From assembly GCF_040703035.1 (NCBI RefSeq), contig NZ_CP159996.1:2700001-2764000 (forward strand): a stretch of DNA of 64,000 nucleotides, in the 5' to 3' direction. Positions 44,786 through 52,231 of the stretch are shown one piece after another. The stretch comes from Terribacillus aidingensis. GTDB taxonomy: Bacteria > Bacillota > Bacilli > Bacillales > Amphibacillaceae. The notes below the pieces were generated by a model. That model was not told the origin of the DNA and searched no databases. It saw only the letters and a program-made list of their open reading frames with translations. The position numbers and the translations under genes were made by a program. Positions within the stretch are counted from its first letter, which is position 1, and the number at the start of each line of letters is the position of its first letter.

Positions 44786-46030
44786 TCAATGATCAAGCAG
44801 ACCGAGGAGGAATTCATAGCTTGAGAAGGAATCTCTCCAGGTCGACCAATTTATTTGCTGCGGTTTCCACGGCGTAACGAAAGGTTCATTTTGGTAATAA
44901 TCACCTTGATTCGCAGGAAGGAATGCTCCTGTTTCGAGACCAGATGTGATAGCTGCCTGGTTATCATTCTGCGCTCCGATATCCACCTTGGTTGTGAATA
45001 ACTGACCGTTTGCCATTCTCCAAACTTGATCGTCTTCCACCTGTGCCGGTTTAACGGTAGGAGCTTGACTGGCATAAGCAAGTAAAATATCGGTATCCAC
45101 ATGATAGCCAGCTAAAAGCTTATCTGCTTGGTCATCTTCTGCCAAGTAAGATGCTTCAAATTTGTACGTGCTTTCTTTTCCGGCATTAGAAACGGGCTGT
45201 TCAGCCAACTCCGTGATTTCCCCTTTCAAAGCAGGACCATCTTTAAGCTTCGCCTCAATCGTCATGGCATTCTGCACCTGTTTCCGCTCCGATTCGACCA
45301 GTTCTCCAGTAATAACGAGTTCACTGCTCTTTATCGTAATAATAGGTTTATTCCCAGGTTCATTGATAGCTTCCACAGTGCCTGCCGCTGGACTCGTGAC
45401 AGTCACATATTCCCCTGTCTCCTCCAAACCAGCCAGCTGTTCTTCCGCGGCTGCAAGTTCTGCATTTTTCTGGGCAAGCTCTTTTTCCAAACTGATGCGG
45501 TATTGCTCCTGCAGCTGGGCAGTCTGCTCTTCCGTTGCCTGCTGCAGCGCTTCAGTTGCTTGATCTGTATTTTCCTCGTTCTCAGGTTCGTCAATCGTTT
45601 CTGGAACGCTCACATCTTCTGAAAATGCTGTAGCAGTAATATCAGACTCGCCTGCTTCTGAAATTGCTTGCTCCACTGCCGCCGCCTGTTCATCCAGCGA
45701 AGTAATGCTGGCTGTCAATTCACGGTACGTTTTCGCATAATCTGCTACTTTATAGGTGAAAAGGTCAGCTCCCTCTTCTACTGCATCGCCAGGCTCTACA
45801 AGCATTTCTGAGACAGATCCTGACTCGGAATCCAAGTAGACTGGCACTTCATTCGCAGAGGCTAGTACACCCGGAACAGATAACGTCTCTGTTACATCCT
45901 GCGCTGTTACCTGCTCCCACTTATGTATAAAATTCGTCCTGCCTACCCGGCCTTCATCATCCAAGAATAGGATGGAGATGTTGACCAGTACAAGGACGAT
46001 TCCTAATGCTAGTAATAGCTTTTTCTTCAT
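44786..46030 (-). CDS. yknX: YknX-like membrane fusion (efflux adaptor) protein
   Basis: This 414-residue protein is anchored by one N-terminal helix (~4-24). It has the adaptor layout: a first half-lipoyl segment ('GSVSEMLVEPGDAVEEGADLF'), a long coiled coil rich in Glu, Gln and Ala (~100-205), a second half-lipoyl segment ('VTSPAAGTVEAINEPG') and a beta barrel. It resembles YknX of B. subtilis, part of a transporter protecting against the SdpC toxin. The preceding gene is YknW-like, 13 bp away. No YknY ATPase or YknZ permease gene lies nearby. Confidence 0.8.
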   Translation of the reverse strand: MKKKLLLALGIVLVLVNISILFLDDEGRVGRTNFIHKWEQVTAQDVTETLSVPGVLASANEVPVYLDSESGSVSEMLVEPGDAVEEGADLFTYKVADYAKTYRELTASITSLDEQAAAVEQAISEAGESDITATAFSEDVSVPETIDEPENEENTDQATEALQQATEEQTAQLQEQYRISLEKELAQKNAELAAAEEQLAGLEETGEYVTVTSPAAGTVEAINEPGNKPIITIKSSELVITGELVESERKQVQNAMTIEAKLKDGPALKGEITELAEQPVSNAGKESTYKFEASYLAEDDQADKLLAGYHVDTDILLAYASQAPTVKPAQVEDDQVWRMANGQLFTTKVDIGAQNDNQAAITSGLETGAFLPANQGDYYQNEPFVTPWKPQQINWSTWRDSFSSYEFLLGLLDH

Positions 46031-46043
46031 CCTTCAAGTCCTC

Positions 46044-46718
46044 CTATGCGAAGATGAATGCAACAATTTTGTTCCCGATGCCGCCAAGCAGAGTCAGCAA
46101 AAGCATGTAGCAAAGATAGATCATACCGACAACAGCCCATACATGCCATCGTTTAGCAGGGAAAAGCATAAGCAAACATCTGGTTTGGAAATACAGGATG
46201 AACAGCTGGAACAATGACATTGCGCCAAACAAGCTGATTACCCAGGGTCTGTCTGTAACCAAATCTGCAATGACACCAAGTGAAAACGGCGAGCGATCCC
46301 ATTCCAGGCCGGCTGCTGGCAATAGGATCAGCCAGGAGAGAGCTTCCAGCAGGAATACAATACCTACACTTAATTGGATAACTAGCAGCTTCTGATAAGG
46401 AATTTCATAAAAAAGGTAAAATACGAGAGACACAACAAAAATGATAAGCAGTCCCAGTCCTAATCCGGAGACGAGACGGCCGATGATGAACCAAAACTTC
46501 GCGTATTCATAATCCGAACCTATGTAATCTGCTTTCAATTGATTCAGCGTCTCTGTCCCAGCACCAACCCATCCCAGCGCTGCATAAACGAGACAGAAAG
46601 CGAGGAGGATCAAGACAGTCCATAGCCAATGGCCACGCAGCTGCTCAGCTTCCCGCAGTTTGAATAATGTTTCCTTCGGGTTAGTCAGGAGACGGAAAGG
46701 ATTCGTATGATATGTCAT
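46044..46718 (-). CDS. yknW: Yip1 domain membrane protein, YknW-like
   Basis: This 224-residue protein has about five membrane helices and a Yip1-type layout beginning 'NPFRLLTNPKETLFKLREAEQLRGHW'. In B. subtilis, YknW is needed for assembly of the YknXYZ transporter; the same YknW-then-YknX order is seen here. It is the first gene of the pair. The upstream 76 bp contain a TTTACA element but no clear promoter. Confidence 0.75.
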   Translation of the reverse strand: MTYHTNPFRLLTNPKETLFKLREAEQLRGHWLWTVLILLAFCLVYAALGWVGAGTETLNQLKADYIGSDYEYAKFWFIIGRLVSGLGLGLLIIFVVSLVFYLFYEIPYQKLLVIQLSVGIVFLLEALSWLILLPAAGLEWDRSPFSLGVIADLVTDRPWVISLFGAMSLFQLFILYFQTRCLLMLFPAKRWHVWAVVGMIYLCYMLLLTLLGGIGNKIVAFIFA

Positions 46719-46794
46719 GTTATGCCATCCTTCTTCTATGTATATAGTAAAAGATTACCGTAATTTTTCAAAATTTGCACATATATTTACAATA

Positions 46795-46827
46795 AAAAAA
46801 TAGACTGGCAATATGCCAGTCTATTTA
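46795..46827 (-). terminator. Terminator of the acyltransferase gene
   Basis: AAATAGACTGGCA (46798-46810) pairs with TGCCAGTCTATTT (46814-46826). Confidence 0.8.
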
Positions 46828-47939
46828 ATAAGACTGTTGCTTGGGCGAAGTGCAGTGCGATGCTTCGCGCGTTTTGGCACAACTGGGTTGCTGAGTTTTC
46901 CTTTCACGTACTGTATGCCTACATAAGAAAGCAGAGATAACATATACAGTATAGGTGCATAAAGCAGGCCCCAAGCAAACGTGTGCGTCACAGCTGATTG
47001 ATCGAGTGCCTGATCAAAGATGCTGCGCCATAGTGTATGAATCAAGTAGATACCAACTACATTTTTAGCAATAATGCTAACATAACGATGCTTTCCGATG
47101 TTACGTGCTTTCAAGGTGAACAGCAGAAGGGAAATTGTCAAAGGAATTGTACTGATAAGATACTCTCCCTGCGGCAAATCCAGCCCGTAATATAGGATAG
47201 ACCGCTCCATCAGCTGCAGAACAAATCCAGCAGCTACCATTATAACGATCGTCCTTACACGGATTGCTTGTGCTGCATGAACGATTTGTTTTTCATATAA
47301 ACCAAAGCAAGCTCCTAGTGCTGTATAAAATAAACCAAAGTAAATTCCGTTTCTTGTCGTCTCTTCCATCGTGACATGGAAGAGTGGTCCATAAGATTGT
47401 CCCAGGAGACCAATTAGATTAAGAATAAGACCCACTAACAAGGTCACCTTCATTAGGCGTAATCTGTAAGCCGCATAAATGATGATGATTGAAAAGATCA
47501 AAGCGAACATAAACCAAAGCTGAAATTGCGTATAAGATATCCCATCCAATAATGTGCGCCACTGGAAGGTATCCTGAATGTATGCCGTCAGCTCAGCTTT
47601 TTGCTCACTCATTGTTCCGTTTGAAGTCGTAAGCATCTTTATAAAATCATATACCCAATAAAAAGCAAACCATGCAGCAAGCAAGCTGATCAGCTTTCCA
47701 GTATAGCGTTTGAAGTACGCGAATGTGTCATCTGTTCGCTGGAGTTTCATTGCAAATAAATAGCCTGATGCAGCAAAGAAGAACGGGACTGAGAAGCGTG
47801 CGATTGTATCGATGATGAATGCCCAGGTTTCACCGTTCCCGAATGGGACAGCGGTGTCTCGGAATGTATGTGTATGAATACAAACGACGCCGAAGATCGC
47901 CAGGCATTTGAAGAAATCAATGGAGTAATTCCTCGTCAT
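46821..47939 (-). CDS. Acyltransferase family 3 membrane protein
   Basis: This 372-residue protein has about ten membrane helices and the acyltransferase-3 opening 'RNYSIDFFKCLAIFGVVCIHTHTF', with the family histidine in 'CIHTH' and 'RFSVPFFFAASGYLFA'. It probably acetylates or otherwise acylates a wall or exopolysaccharide sugar. I start at the ATG at 47939; the ATG two codons earlier abuts the AGGTAG site. The C-terminus is basic. No partner hydrolase is adjacent. Confidence 0.88.
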   Translation of the reverse strand: MTRNYSIDFFKCLAIFGVVCIHTHTFRDTAVPFGNGETWAFIIDTIARFSVPFFFAASGYLFAMKLQRTDDTFAYFKRYTGKLISLLAAWFAFYWVYDFIKMLTTSNGTMSEQKAELTAYIQDTFQWRTLLDGISYTQFQLWFMFALIFSIIIIYAAYRLRLMKVTLLVGLILNLIGLLGQSYGPLFHVTMEETTRNGIYFGLFYTALGACFGLYEKQIVHAAQAIRVRTIVIMVAAGFVLQLMERSILYYGLDLPQGEYLISTIPLTISLLLFTLKARNIGKHRYVSIIAKNVVGIYLIHTLWRSIFDQALDQSAVTHTFAWGLLYAPILYMLSLLSYVGIQYVKGKLSNPVVPKRAKHRTALRPSNSLIK

Positions 47940-48107
47940 GTGCATCTACCTGCTTTCTATATTCTAAGAAATCATATCCGTCTTTTCTTCTTTATATACC
48001 CTCAATTCGGGGTGCCGCAAGAGTTTTAACAGAACTGTAACGACAACACAATCTGCTCGCAATATGATTACAAACTCTATCCAATTAGCCCTAATTTTTC
48101 CCACAAA

Positions 48108-48136
48108 AAAAAGCACTTACAGTAGTAAGTGCTTAG
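48108..48136 (-). terminator. Terminator of the 208-residue unknown gene
   Basis: AAGCACTTAC (48111-48120) pairs with GTAAGTGCTT (48125-48134), T tract on the minus strand. Confidence 0.75.
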
Positions 48137-48759
48137 GTGGTTTGGCTGAATGCCTGCACAAGCAGATCAAGCTTCTTGGCATCACTTGGCGGCTCATAGC
48201 TATCGTCTTTGAAATGCTCGTCGAATGCAGCAGTCAATGCGCCGAAACGGCTGTCCTGCAGAATGGATTGGTAAAACTCGAAAAGCTGACCGTATTGTTC
48301 GATATAACGCGTCATCTTCTTATCGAATCCAATCAAGTGATTGGCTGATGGCATACCTAGGAATGAAATTCTTGCCGGATCATATATCGGATAATGCACA
48401 TTCAAAAGATGCAGCATATGCGTAACGAGGGGAAATTGCATGGAAGGGTTGCCCCGGCGATTTCTCACTTCATATAACGCTGCTGTCAATCCGACGATTT
48501 TCCGCTTGTCCGGCTGACATGCGGCTTCCTGGAACAGACGGAAAAAGGTTTGTTCGAATGCCTCTGTCAGATTGGGATTGACCAAGCCTATGTAGTGCTT
48601 CAATACGTATTGAAATACTGGACTGTGTTCAGGTCTTCTCGCTTCTTGGCGCAAGAACGCATCGAGGGCGATATCCTCCCGTCTGATTGATGATAGAAGC
48701 TGGTCTTTATGAAGCAGCAGCTGCTCCAGAAAATCGGCTTCGGTATATGTGTCGCGCAT
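48133..48759 (-). CDS. Unknown soluble protein
   Basis: I do not recognise this family. The ATG at 48759 with GGAGGAGG upstream gives 208 residues; seven further residues upstream would need a GTG. It is predicted cytoplasmic and largely helical, with no signal peptide or membrane segment. Segments worth searching are 'NRRGNPSMQFPLVTHMLHLL' and 'YPIYDPARISFLGMP'. It lies alone between an acyltransferase gene and comK, with its own terminator. Clean coding bias and ribosome site make it a real gene. Confidence 0.75.
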   Translation of the reverse strand: MRDTYTEADFLEQLLLHKDQLLSSIRREDIALDAFLRQEARRPEHSPVFQYVLKHYIGLVNPNLTEAFEQTFFRLFQEAACQPDKRKIVGLTAALYEVRNRRGNPSMQFPLVTHMLHLLNVHYPIYDPARISFLGMPSANHLIGFDKKMTRYIEQYGQLFEFYQSILQDSRFGALTAAFDEHFKDDSYEPPSDAKKLDLLVQAFSQTT

Positions 48760-48847
48760 AAGACAGGTTTCCTCCTCCACTCCAAAGCTGGTAATGATAG
48801 TTTACATGATAACATAACCGCTTCGGCAGAAGAAGTGATTGATAGCT

Positions 48848-49333
48848 TCAGGATAAGCTTTGCCCCATGAAGAAATGTTCATTATTAAGTAAGGCAATGA
48901 CAGTACCTGTCCTTTTATACTGCTGGTCGAAGGAACGCTCTGACGTTTCTACAAACAAAGCAGTACCATTATAGAAGCTGACTCGGGTGCGGCTTTTTGT
49001 TTCTTTAAAGGATTGAATATGATAGAAGGACAGCCAGACGCAATGGGTGTTCGTAGGTGAGGAAGTCGGGAGCATAAAAACGCCATGGGCCGGATGCACT
49101 GGAATAGGCACCTTCTTGTCCGTCCGCAGCAGTCTGCCAATTGCATGTACTCTGCCCTCATAAGAGGATCCGTACTGCATGCAGCTATGATCAATGATCG
49201 TAAGAGGTGATTGTTCCACCCATATTTCTTTATCGGCTTCAAGAACACGGGATTGGTACACTGGATCGCGCAAACGAAAGACAGCAATGGTATTGCGGGT
49301 GATGATGTACTGTTCCCTTTTTTCTATTTGCAT
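48848..49333 (-). CDS. comK: Competence transcription factor ComK, short form
   Basis: ComK activates DNA-uptake genes. The ATG at 49333 with GGAGGGGG upstream gives 161 residues. Phrases shared with B. subtilis ComK include 'IIDHSCMQYGSSYEGR' (IVDRSCRFFGSSYAGR), the 'VHPAHGVFMLPTSSPTNTHC' segment (VDPSNQIFLFPTLSSTRPQC) and 'VSFYNGT'. The B. subtilis protein is 192 residues; the missing part is the C-terminal segment that contains the FMLYPK signal through which MecA/ClpCP degrades ComK. Control may therefore differ. A promoter lies at 49371-49398 and overlaps a WalR-type repeat. Confidence 0.87.
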   Translation of the reverse strand: MQIEKREQYIITRNTIAVFRLRDPVYQSRVLEADKEIWVEQSPLTIIDHSCMQYGSSYEGRVHAIGRLLRTDKKVPIPVHPAHGVFMLPTSSPTNTHCVWLSFYHIQSFKETKSRTRVSFYNGTALFVETSERSFDQQYKRTGTVIALLNNEHFFMGQSLS

Positions 49334-49370
49334 AATTTCCCCCTCCAATTGACTGATACAAGACTATATT

Positions 49371-49398
49371 ACTATAAACAGCTGCCCTAATATGTAAA
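49371..49398 (-). promoter_or_regulatory. Promoter of comK
   Basis: On the minus strand TTTACA, a 16-bp spacer and TATAGT, 38 bp before the ATG. I looked for ComK boxes (AAAA-N5-TTTT pairs) and saw none. Confidence 0.5.
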
Positions 49399-49409
49399 GG
49401 AGTTGTAAA
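49393..49409 (+). promoter_or_regulatory. WalR/PhoP-type direct repeat over the comK -35
   Basis: TGTAAA-GGAGT-TGTAAA, a perfect TGTWAH-N5-TGTWAH match on the plus strand, opposite in direction to comK. It covers the comK -35, a repressor-like position. Confidence 0.4.
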
Positions 49410-49416
49410 AAATAGT

Positions 49417-49449
49417 AAAAAAGGACGAAGCATACGCTTCGCCCTTTTA
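49417..49449 (-). terminator. Terminator of fabZ
   Basis: AAAAGG-A-CGAAGC pairs with GCTTCG-C-CCTTTT, followed by a T tract on the minus strand. It lies between fabZ and the comK promoter. Confidence 0.75.
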
Positions 49450-49869
49450 TTTGATTGCAAAAGTGATTTCAGCTTCGCAAGCAAGCTCTCCATCAACAGT
49501 TGCTGTTGCTTTTCCTTTACCGATTGGTCCTTTCAAACGGACAATCTCTACTTCCAGCTTCAATGTATCACCTGGTTTCACCTGGCGTTTGAAGCGGCAT
49601 TTATCGACGCCGGCAAGGAAGCCGATTTTTCCTTTGTTTTCTTCCTTCATCAGCATCGCAAATGCACCTGTCTGTGCAAGAGCTTCAAGGATCAAGACAC
49701 CTGGCATTACCGGATAATCAGGAAAATGTCCTTGGAAGAATGGTTCATTGATTGTTACATTCTTCTTGCCGACAGCGCGTTTGCCTTCTTCGATTTCAGT
49801 TATTTGATCCACAAGCAAGAAAGGATAGCGATGCGGGATTATTTCTTTGATTTGTTGAACATCATACAT
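49447..49869 (-). CDS. fabZ: 3-hydroxyacyl-ACP dehydratase FabZ
   Basis: FabZ dehydrates 3-hydroxyacyl-ACP in fatty acid elongation. It has 140 residues and a hot-dog fold, with the catalytic histidine in '[14 protein letters not shown]' and glutamate in '[14 protein letters not shown]'; the family phrase '[14 protein letters not shown]' is intact. A TGGTATAAT extended -10 lies upstream on the minus strand (around 49900-49915). In B. subtilis fabZ (ywpB) also lies beside flhP, flhO and mbl, so the block is conserved. Confidence 0.96.
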   Translation of the reverse strand: MYDVQQIKEIIPHRYPFLLVDQITEIEEGKRAVGKKNVTINEPFFQGHFPDYPVMPGVLILEALAQTGAFAMLMKEENKGKIGFLAGVDKCRFKRQVKPGDTLKLEVEIVRLKGPIGKGKATATVDGELACEAEITFAIK

Positions 49870-49933
49870 AATATGGTGAGCCTCCTGAATGGTTGTCTTT
49901 CCTAACGTATTATACCAAAAATGATGCTTGCAT

Positions 49934-49960
49934 GTTTAACGCGTTTTGCGTTAAGGGTAT
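49934..49960 (+). promoter_or_regulatory. Sigma-B-type promoter of the 52-residue membrane protein gene
   Basis: GTTTAA (49934-49939), a 15-bp spacer and GGGTAT (49955-49960) match the general-stress sigma-B consensus. The spacer is mostly a perfect inverted repeat, TTAACGC-GTTTT-GCGTTAA (49936-49954). Confidence 0.6.
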
Positions 49961-49991
49961 GGTTCTATAAAACTGCTGGGAGGGAAGCCAA

Positions 49992-50150
49992 TTGCTTAAT
50001 CTTTTATTATGGATCGGCATCATCGTAGTCGCGTTCTGGCTTATTGGTGTCATTTTCAATATCCTCGGAGGAATCATTCACATTTTCCTTATCATTGCTG
50101 TGATCCTGTTCGTTATTTATGCAATCAGGAAAAGCAGGGGAAGGAAATAG
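49992..50150 (+). CDS. Small membrane protein, lmo0937 family
   Basis: This 52-residue protein starts with a TTG at 49992 after GGGAGG. It has two hydrophobic helices around an 'NILGGIIHIFLII' centre and a basic tail 'RKSRGRK'. This is the pattern of the lmo0937/DUF5670-type small membrane proteins, whose function is unknown. A sigma-B-like promoter 32 bp upstream suggests it is stress-induced. It is the only plus-strand gene in this stretch. Confidence 0.78.
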   Translation: MLNLLLWIGIIVVAFWLIGVIFNILGGIIHIFLIIAVILFVIYAIRKSRGRK

Positions 50151-50188
50151 AAAAAAGGCTTGCCCGGTAACCGGAGCAAGCCTTTTTT
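50151..50188. terminator. Bidirectional terminator
   Basis: AAAAAAGGCTTGC and GCAAGCCTTTTTT form a stem with an inner CCGG-TAA-CCGG hairpin. It serves the 52-residue gene and the convergent epuA-like gene. Confidence 0.85.
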
Positions 50189-50450
50189 ATGACTTCTGGT
50201 TGATCAAGTCATATATGTGTGTCCATGTATCTCGTTTGAGGACGTCCAGCGCGTTGCCATCACCCAGTACGCCGTAGCCGAACAGCAAACCAAGCAGCAG
50301 GAAGACGATCAGGATAATCGGCACTACAAGCAAGCGAAGCCAAATCGGAAATAATCTTCTCCGCTGTTTTTTCGGCGCCTTTTCTCCTTCTGCCTGCTTC
50401 TTTTTATCATGTTGTTCTTTTGTCTGGAGTTTGGATGCATTACTCGGCAT
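50187..50450 (-). CDS. EpuA-like small membrane protein (annotated as RNA polymerase subunit beta family)
   Basis: This protein has 87 residues: a hydrophilic Lys/Gln-rich N-terminus (~1-35), one membrane helix (~37-63) and a short outside tail with 'FGYGVLGDG' and 'VLKRDTWTHIYDLI'. It matches the PF11772/EpuA family, which databases misleadingly call 'DNA-directed RNA polymerase subunit beta'. It follows flhP by 20 bp and is in the same operon. Its role is unknown. Confidence 0.8.
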   Translation of the reverse strand: MPSNASKLQTKEQHDKKKQAEGEKAPKKQRRRLFPIWLRLLVVPIILIVFLLLGLLFGYGVLGDGNALDVLKRDTWTHIYDLINQKS

Positions 50451-50470
50451 AGCGTTGTGGCTCCTTATTC

Positions 50471-51268
50471 TTATCTAATCTGGTTAATGAGACCGCTCAT
50501 CTGATCACTCATGGAAATGGAGCGTGCATTGAACTGATAAGCGCGCTGTGTATTTACCATTGCAGTCATCTGTTCACTAAGATCAACGTTTGACCCTTCC
50601 AGGCTGCCTGCCTGCAATTCGCCTTCTCCCTCATTAAGCGCTTGGGCAAGCGCAGGGTCAGCAAGCTCAAAGGCAGTATCACCTGTACGTGTCAGGACGC
50701 GTGGATTATCGATGGCTGTAATCTGAAGGTTTGCTTCCACAGCATTTACTCCATTACGCTCTACAACGATTTCTCCGCGGTCATTGATTGTAATACTATC
50801 AAAATCAGAACGTAATGCAATAGGTCCATCGACACCGTTCACCAAGTTTCCTTCTGCTGTCGTCAAAGCAACTGTGCCGTCCTGCTGCGGCTGAAGGTAG
50901 AAATTCCCGGCACGTGTATAGAGCTGCTGTCCGTTTTCGCCTGTAATCGTGAAGTATTGGTTGTCATTCAAAAGTGCTGCATCCAGATTGCGATCCGTTG
51001 TCTGGATCGTTCCCATCGTCATGAGCGGGTTTGTACTGCTCATGTATGCTCCAGAGCCGATCCGGATGCCGTCACTTGTGCTTCGGCTTGTCGTATTCGC
51101 CTCATCATTCGGCGGGTTATACATCTGCTGATAAAGCAAGGAAGAGAAATTAGAGGTCTGTGCTTTATAGCCTGATGTATTTGTATTCGCCATATTATTC
51201 GCGATCAAATCCAATCGCTGCTGCAGCTGCCCCATTGTTACGGCAGCCTGTGTCATCATCCTGCTCAT
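50471..51268 (-). CDS. flhP: Flagellar hook-basal body protein FlhP
   Basis: This is a FlgF/FlgG-type rod or hook protein, 265 residues. The N-terminal 'TQAAVTMGQLQQRLDLIANNMANTNTSGYKAQ' and C-terminal 'LEGSNVDLSEQMTAMVNTQRAYQFNARSI' helices that form the rod coiled coil are both complete. It is exported by the flagellar type III system. It lies 12 bp after flhO. Confidence 0.92.
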   Translation of the reverse strand: MSRMMTQAAVTMGQLQQRLDLIANNMANTNTSGYKAQTSNFSSLLYQQMYNPPNDEANTTSRSTSDGIRIGSGAYMSSTNPLMTMGTIQTTDRNLDAALLNDNQYFTITGENGQQLYTRAGNFYLQPQQDGTVALTTAEGNLVNGVDGPIALRSDFDSITINDRGEIVVERNGVNAVEANLQITAIDNPRVLTRTGDTAFELADPALAQALNEGEGELQAGSLEGSNVDLSEQMTAMVNTQRAYQFNARSISMSDQMSGLINQIR

Positions 51269-51280
51269 TTTGCTCCTCCT

Positions 51281-52099
51281 TTACAGCTTCCCGACTTCAT
51301 TGACTGCTTTTCCAAGGCTATCATCATATGCTGTCAGTACTTTTTGGTTCGTTTCAAACGTCCGGTATGCCTGCATCATGTCTGCCATTGTCTGCTGCAA
51401 ATCGACATTCGAGCCTTCTACTGCACCCTGGACGATATTATATGTCACTCCAGCAGTTGCCCGGGCATCTGCTGCCTGAGCTTCTTCGCTTGCGGTATAT
51501 ACGTTCTCACCCTGCTTGTCCAGCAAATTTGCATCCTGTACGTATGTCAGGCCGAGCTGGATATTCCTGCCGTCGGTGAATTGCATAGAACCATCGGCTG
51601 ACATCGTATATGTTTGATTATTTGTCTGAATCGGGTTGCCTGCTGTATCAAGAACATAACTGCCTTGATCATTCGTCAGAAAACCTTCTGCATCAATGGT
51701 AAAATTGCCATTACGAGTATACGCTTCACCATCAGCTGTCTGCAGATTGAAGAATACAGAGCCATTTTCATCCGGGTACGCTCCGTCCACTAGAGCCGTA
51801 TCTGTACTGATACCTGTTTCCCGTAAATCTCCTTGGACAAAGTTCGGAATCGTCTCTTGCACATACACGCCGGAATTGATACTGCCGATTTCCTTGGAAG
51901 TCGTAACATAGCGGGAGTTATCCGCTGATGTCGGCTTGCTCTCCATCGATTTCAAAAGCATCTCCGGAAAAGCCCGCAGCTGCCCTTGATCTGCTTTATA
52001 TCCATTTGTATTCGCATTAGCTAAGTTATTAGACAGTACTTCCTGTCTGCGCTGCTGGGCGAGCATACCGGATGCAGCTGTATATAATCCTTTAAGCAA
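51281..52099 (-). CDS. flhO: Flagellar hook-basal body protein FlhO
   Basis: This is a paralogue of FlhP, 272 residues, with N-terminal 'GLYTAASGMLAQQRRQEVLSNNLANANTNGYKA' and C-terminal 'VEGSNVDLQQTMADMMQAYRTFETNQKVL' rod helices. A sigma-D-like promoter lies about 56-82 bp upstream. The gene order mbl-flhO-flhP is the same as in B. subtilis. Confidence 0.92.
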   Translation of the reverse strand: MLKGLYTAASGMLAQQRRQEVLSNNLANANTNGYKADQGQLRAFPEMLLKSMESKPTSADNSRYVTTSKEIGSINSGVYVQETIPNFVQGDLRETGISTDTALVDGAYPDENGSVFFNLQTADGEAYTRNGNFTIDAEGFLTNDQGSYVLDTAGNPIQTNNQTYTMSADGSMQFTDGRNIQLGLTYVQDANLLDKQGENVYTASEEAQAADARATAGVTYNIVQGAVEGSNVDLQQTMADMMQAYRTFETNQKVLTAYDDSLGKAVNEVGKL

Positions 52100-52154
52100 T
52101 GTTTCGGTCCTCCTAGGCAGTTAGATTGCCAGTGTTTTTGGTTTCTATCTATTT

Positions 52155-52181
52155 ATATCGGCAGAATCCTAAACAAATTGA
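52155..52181 (-). promoter_or_regulatory. Sigma-D-type promoter of flhOP
   Basis: On the minus strand TCAA, a 15-bp spacer and GCCGATAT, close to the motility consensus TAAA-N15-GCCGATAT. Confidence 0.6.
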
Positions 52182-52182
52182 A

Positions 52183-52228
52183 CCTCTTCCGTATACATTA
52201 GAGAATAAAGTACACAGAAGAGGTCAAA
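52183..52228 (-). terminator. Probable terminator of mbl
   Basis: An imperfect stem of GACCTCTTCTGTGTAC and GTATACGGAAGAGGTT with a long loop. Weaker than the other terminators. Confidence 0.45.
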
Positions 52229-52231
52229 TTA

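Noticed and set aside
49349..49446. ComK boxes for autoactivation in the comK promoter.
   Set aside because: No pair of AAAA-N5-TTTT elements with the right spacing was present.
49936..49954. A FapR operator before fabZ.
   Set aside because: The inverted repeat does not resemble the FapR site, and it fits inside a sigma-B-type promoter on the other strand.
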